A stretch of DNA of 10,000 bases from Hirudo medicinalis (taxonomy: Eukaryota; Annelida; Clitellata; Hirudinida; Hirudinidae): NCBI GenBank assembly GCA_011800805.1, contig MPNW01001324.1, positions 13,568-23,567 on the forward strand. The letters are read 5' to 3'. A program made the position numbers and the translations under genes. Positions 7,095-10,000 of the stretch are shown here, piece by piece (position 1 is the stretch's first letter; the number at the start of each line of letters is the position of its first letter). The notes under the pieces were generated by a model. That model saw only the letters and a program-made list of their open reading frames with translations. It ran no database searches and was not told the origin of the DNA.

Positions 7095-8268
7095 CTACAA
7101 ATACTTATTGCAATTTAGTTTTAAATTACATTTTAATTAAAACCAAAATTCATTCAGATAGGCTTTGGTTAACTATATTTTGTTAAGTAAATAACTTTGA
7201 AATCATTCGACAGAGGGTCCAAATTAAGAATCCTAAGTAAGGATCAAGCTCTTTAATTTCGAAACGAATAAGTCATATAATGCCATGTCATTAATATTAA
7301 TCGTTATAATATTCAATGTTTTAAATTTATCGCATCATTAATCACGGTGGAATGGCGGAATTTGTGTGAAAATAAAAAACGTGTTCCGAAAAAACCTCCT
7401 GATTTGTAAACAAAAATGCAGTTTGTTGCGGATTCGCGTCGGATATTTTCCTTCTGAAGGGGTTTAAGACCTGTTAGTTTAAGATTTATTTATAATTTGG
7501 CATAATTTATTTTATTTCATTCTATTTGACATTTTCAAGTGCATGCATCTTTGAGAAAAGAAGGATTATCATCTGAGTGCTTATAAAATGTATTCAAGCA
7601 GTTAATTCCAGTTTTTAAAGTTTTGTTTTATCTGTTTTTTGACATTCTGCATTGCATTTACTTATTTATTCTGCTTTTGCCAATAAATTTGCATTTGTAG
7701 GATTTTATTACAACATTTTGCAAAGCAAATAATTTAGTTGATTTGAAGTTTATTTTATTAAATATGTAATTATTAACTGCAGCTGAAGTTGGATTGGATG
7801 AAGATGTTAATGTCTGTGAAGCTGTTACAAAAGCTGTGCCGATTTGATTTTTCTTGTCACAATGTAACCAAATGAGTTTTTGACATCAACAGATTACTTA
7901 CAAATGCTCGAACTTGAAATGCAATCTTAATGTGGGCACGTCCGATGTAGCTTCAAGCAAGTTACGTTTGTTTACTCAGAAACTTATTTCTAAAACCATT
8001 TTTTGTCATTTCAATGCTTCGAGAATTCGAAAAAAGAAGAACATGTCGGTTACGTTTAAACGAGCAAAGACATTTGAAGAACTTTTGCAAACAAGTCATT
8101 TCCAATTCAAATTGTTTTAAATCTAATCAATACCGCTGTCAGAGAAATTTTCCATGGAAAGAGCTGACATGGTTTTATTAAACTTGGTTTGAATTATTTT
8201 TTCAGACTGGATGACATTCGATTTACAATTAAACAACAGGAAATGCAGCCTTGTGACGAATGAAGGTG
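7095..8268. other. AT-rich stretch without an assignable gene
   Basis: It probably contains the missing 5' exons of the gene at 6387-7094, but none could be defined. A CpG-bearing segment at 7425-7450 (GCGGATTCGCGTCGG) stands out and could be promoter-like. Two exon-like items are on the plus strand: 7783-7847, preceded by an AACTGCAG acceptor and reading EVGLDEDVNVCEAV to a stop, and an unrecognised 68-codon frame at 7914-8120. I call neither a gene. Confidence 0.4.
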
Positions 8269-8282
8269 AAAAAATACAAAAA
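8269..8282 (-). terminator. Pol III terminator of tRNA-Arg copy 1
   Basis: The minus strand reads T5, three other bases, then T6 immediately downstream of the tRNA. Confidence 0.8.
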
Positions 8283-8287
8283 CACCA

Positions 8288-8360
8288 CGACCTTGGTGGG
8301 ACTCGAACCCACAGTCTCCGGCTCCGGAGGCCGACGCCTTATCCATTAGGCCACAAGGCC
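8288..8360 (-). tRNA. tRNA-Arg (anticodon CCG), copy 1
   Basis: A 73-nt cloverleaf. The acceptor stem pairs GGCCTTG with CAAGGTC (one G-U), and the discriminator is G. The D arm is GCCT...AGGC, the anticodon stem TCGGC/GCCGG closes loop CTCCGGA (anticodon CCG), the variable loop has 5 nt, and the T arm is GTGGG/CCCAC around TTCGAGT. It reads CGG arginine codons. Internal pol III promoters are present: A box TGGCCTAATGG and B box GGTTCGAGTCC (8299-8309). A run of five T (minus strand, 8278-8282) lies five bases past the 3' end and a run of six at 8269-8274, a good pol III terminator. No intron, and CCA is not encoded. Confidence 0.97.
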
Positions 8361-9204
8361 GAGCGATGCGCTGTTCTTTAAGTTTGCTCATCTAGCATTC
8401 CAAGCATTTGGCTTTTCATTTTTACGTTTTTTTTTAGTTTTGTTACAAAATTTCAAGTTATACGTGGTTGATTTGATGATTTTCAGGGCTCTCAAAGGAA
8501 ATGTTGCTGTTAAGGTCTCACGGTTAGTCTGTGAAGAGTAGATTTATGGCCATTTGTCGTTTATGCGATCCTTGTGTTCTGAAGGTATCAGGTTTGGAAA
8601 TGATTTTTTACTTAAGTTATATAAAGATTCACTATTCTGACAAAATAAGCAGCTGTTAATGAGTTACTTTCTACGCTATGTAGATTGTAAATGAGCCTTT
8701 GGAAAAGTGTTTGCCAGATTTTTGACAGCCTCTTGTAATGAAGTGAACACTGACCCTAGATTCACGAATATCATCACCACAATTTATTAAAATTTAGTAC
8801 AGCACCGTGTGTATGACGACGATGTAGCCATTAGCCGAGTCACTGTGGTCACGGTCACGGTCTTAGTTTCGACTAATCAGTAGAAACTTCAAACGAAGCG
8901 AAACGTTATATCTAAAATGAAAAACATGAACTCTCGTTTCTTCTTGAGTATGTTTTTATTGCAAACATCGGTACAAGTCCCCCCCTCTCCTCCTCTTTTA
9001 AGCGTCCATGTTGGACGAACAATTTAGGACGATGGTCGCCATGTTTGCAGAGGCGATTATTGCTGCGTTCCTCCATTTGTGTGGCTTACTCGGGCTGGTC
9101 AAGCTATTATTTTATATCCTATTTACACGGTTAATGGATCAAAGGGAAATAAAATGTTCGATTAGATGAACAAATGCTTTAAAATCGTAGTTATTGTTTT
9201 GTAT
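8361..9204. other. Stretch between the tRNA genes, no gene seen
   Basis: Mostly AT-rich. Items visible: a plus-strand exon-like frame at 8487-8541 after a TTTTCAG acceptor (ALKGNVAVKVSRLVCEE-stop, unsupported), a short tandem GGTCAC block near 8846-8860, a repeat-like segment at 8870-8925 with GAAGCGAAACGTTATATC, and a pyrimidine-rich run at 8979-8999. Confidence 0.4.
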
Positions 9205-9235
9205 AAAAGTCCGCGAGCCCAAGGAGGGTCTCGGA
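9205..9235 (-). terminator. Probable pol III trailer of tRNA-Arg copy 2: hairpin plus T4
   Basis: Between the tRNA 3' end and a TTTT on the minus strand (9208-9205) is an imperfect inverted repeat: outer arms GTCC/GGAC (the outermost pair uses the discriminator base), inner arms GAG/CTC and CCC/GGG, five-base loop. T4 is the minimal pol III stop signal. The hairpin may be coincidental. Confidence 0.4.
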
Positions 9236-9308
9236 CGACCTTGGTGGGACTCGAACCCACAGTCTCCGGCTCCGGAGGCCGACGCCTTATCCATTAGGCC
9301 ACAAGGCC
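9236..9308 (-). tRNA. tRNA-Arg (anticodon CCG), copy 2
   Basis: Identical over all 73 nt to the copy at 8288-8360, with the same A and B boxes and a full cloverleaf. Identity stops within one base on either side of the gene, so the flanks are unrelated. Its terminator is weaker: only four T (minus strand, 9208-9205), about 28 bases past the 3' end, with an imperfect GC-rich hairpin between. It is probably functional because all stems are intact. Confidence 0.96.
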
Positions 9309-9388
9309 GGACATATTTACGTGTGAACTATTGACCCGGGATTATTACGGATACAAAAGGATGAAGTGTGCTTGTGAATGAAGAAGCA

Positions 9389-9688
9389 TAAATTATGTTA
9401 AACGAATGCAAAGAATGAAAAAATCATGCTAAACGAATGCAAAGATTGTATAAATTATGCTAAACGAATGTAAAGAATGGATAAATTATGTTAAACGAAT
9501 GCAAAGAATGGATAAATTATGCTAAATTGATGGGAAAAAATGAATAAATTATGTTAAATGAATGCAAAGAATGGATAAATTATGCTAAATTGATGGGAAA
9601 AAATGAATAAATTATGTTAAATGAATGCAAAGAATGGATAAATTATGCTAAACGAATGAACAAATTATGTTAAACGAGTGCAGGGAGT
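9389..9688. repeat. Minisatellite, 31-32-base unit x about 10 with 63-base higher-order repeat
   Basis: Units begin TAAATTATG(T/C)TAAA and continue CGAATGCAAAGAATGGA or, in a second type, TTGATGGGAAAAAATGAA. Boundaries: 9389, 9421, 9451, 9482, 9513, 9545, 9576, 9608, 9639, 9662. From 9513 the two types alternate, and 9513-9575 is repeated exactly at 9576-9638. The last two units are degenerate or truncated. Confidence 0.92.
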
Positions 9689-9902
9689 ACACTGAGCAAA
9701 ATGCCTCACTAATATGAACGACAACAAAGCAGCTCTAGTACACCGGTCTTAATGGCCGCTTAATTGTTTGTGGCTAATTGTTTTCATAAATTCTGGAAAT
9801 TCTACGATTATTTCCGCGTGAGAAATTTTGAAAAGTAATTCCTAAAAACTCATTTCTTTCTTTCAAACCGCTCTTCTCGACTGGGTCCATTAAACTACCT
9901 CC

Positions 9903-9982
9903 TGTTGTTGTTGTTGTTGTTGTTCCTGTTATCCTTGTTGTAGTTGTTATTGCTGTTGTCGTTGTCGCTGTTGTAGTATTTG
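9903..9982. repeat. TTG-rich trinucleotide tract
   Basis: An uninterrupted (TTG)n core at 9903-9924, followed by interrupted GTTGT triplets to about 9982. The minus strand is open as a Thr-rich frame, which is expected of ACA repeats and is not evidence of a gene. Nothing else is seen between 9689 and the right edge. Confidence 0.8.
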
Positions 9983-10000
9983 TTTCGTACGCCTAGACTG

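Noticed and set aside
8194..8391. 65-residue minus-strand frame containing ARPCGLMDKASASGAGDCGF
   Set aside because: It is the translation of the tRNA-Arg gene and its flanks.
8850..8900. Hammerhead-ribozyme-like string on the minus strand (CTGATTAGTCGAAAC)
   Set aside because: The core requires CTGANGA and a stem II between it and GAAAC; here the third core position is wrong and no stem II fits.
9389..9688. CRISPR array
   Set aside because: Repeats are contiguous with no unique spacers, are AT-rich and variable, and lie in a eukaryotic context.

Overview
The window is nuclear DNA from a eukaryote, almost certainly an invertebrate animal. The main gene is cut into 19 exons by mostly short (68-256 base) GT-AG introns. 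Intergenic DNA is AT-rich and full of microsatellites and minisatellites, and the two tRNA genes carry internal pol III A and B boxes. There are no bacterial-type operons, Shine-Dalgarno sites or CRISPR arrays. A spiralian animal such as an annelid or mollusc would fit, but that is a guess. One undetermined base (N) lies at 2572, so this is a draft assembly.

Layout: (1) 62-737 holds the 3' flank of the main gene, with trinucleotide repeats, candidate poly(A) signals and weak minus-strand open frames. (2) 737-6168, minus strand, is a complete gene for XPB/ERCC3, the DNA translocase subunit of TFIIH. I resolved all 19 coding exons by hand; phases agree at every junction and the joined CDS is 2454 nt, or 817 residues plus stop. 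(3) 6303-7094, minus strand, just upstream of XPB, holds the last four probable exons of a second gene that I cannot name. Its phases are coherent, it ends in a stop and it is followed by an AATAAA. (4) 7095-8287 is AT-rich with no convincing gene. (5) Two identical minus-strand tRNA-Arg(CCG) genes lie at 8288-8360 and 9236-9308. (6) 9389-9688 is a minisatellite with a 31-32 base unit and a 63-base higher-order repeat, followed by a TTG-rich stretch near the right edge.

Four points deserve a second look. XPB motif II reads DEVQ where DEVH is expected. A perfect 127-base repeat on either side of the single N duplicates part of XPB exon 15 and looks like two unmerged contig ends. The upstream partial gene is unidentified and may contain a 40-nt intron. 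The minisatellites are structured. I found no evidence of a new multi-gene system: XPB and the tRNAs are housekeeping genes, and neighbourhood suggests no shared pathway.
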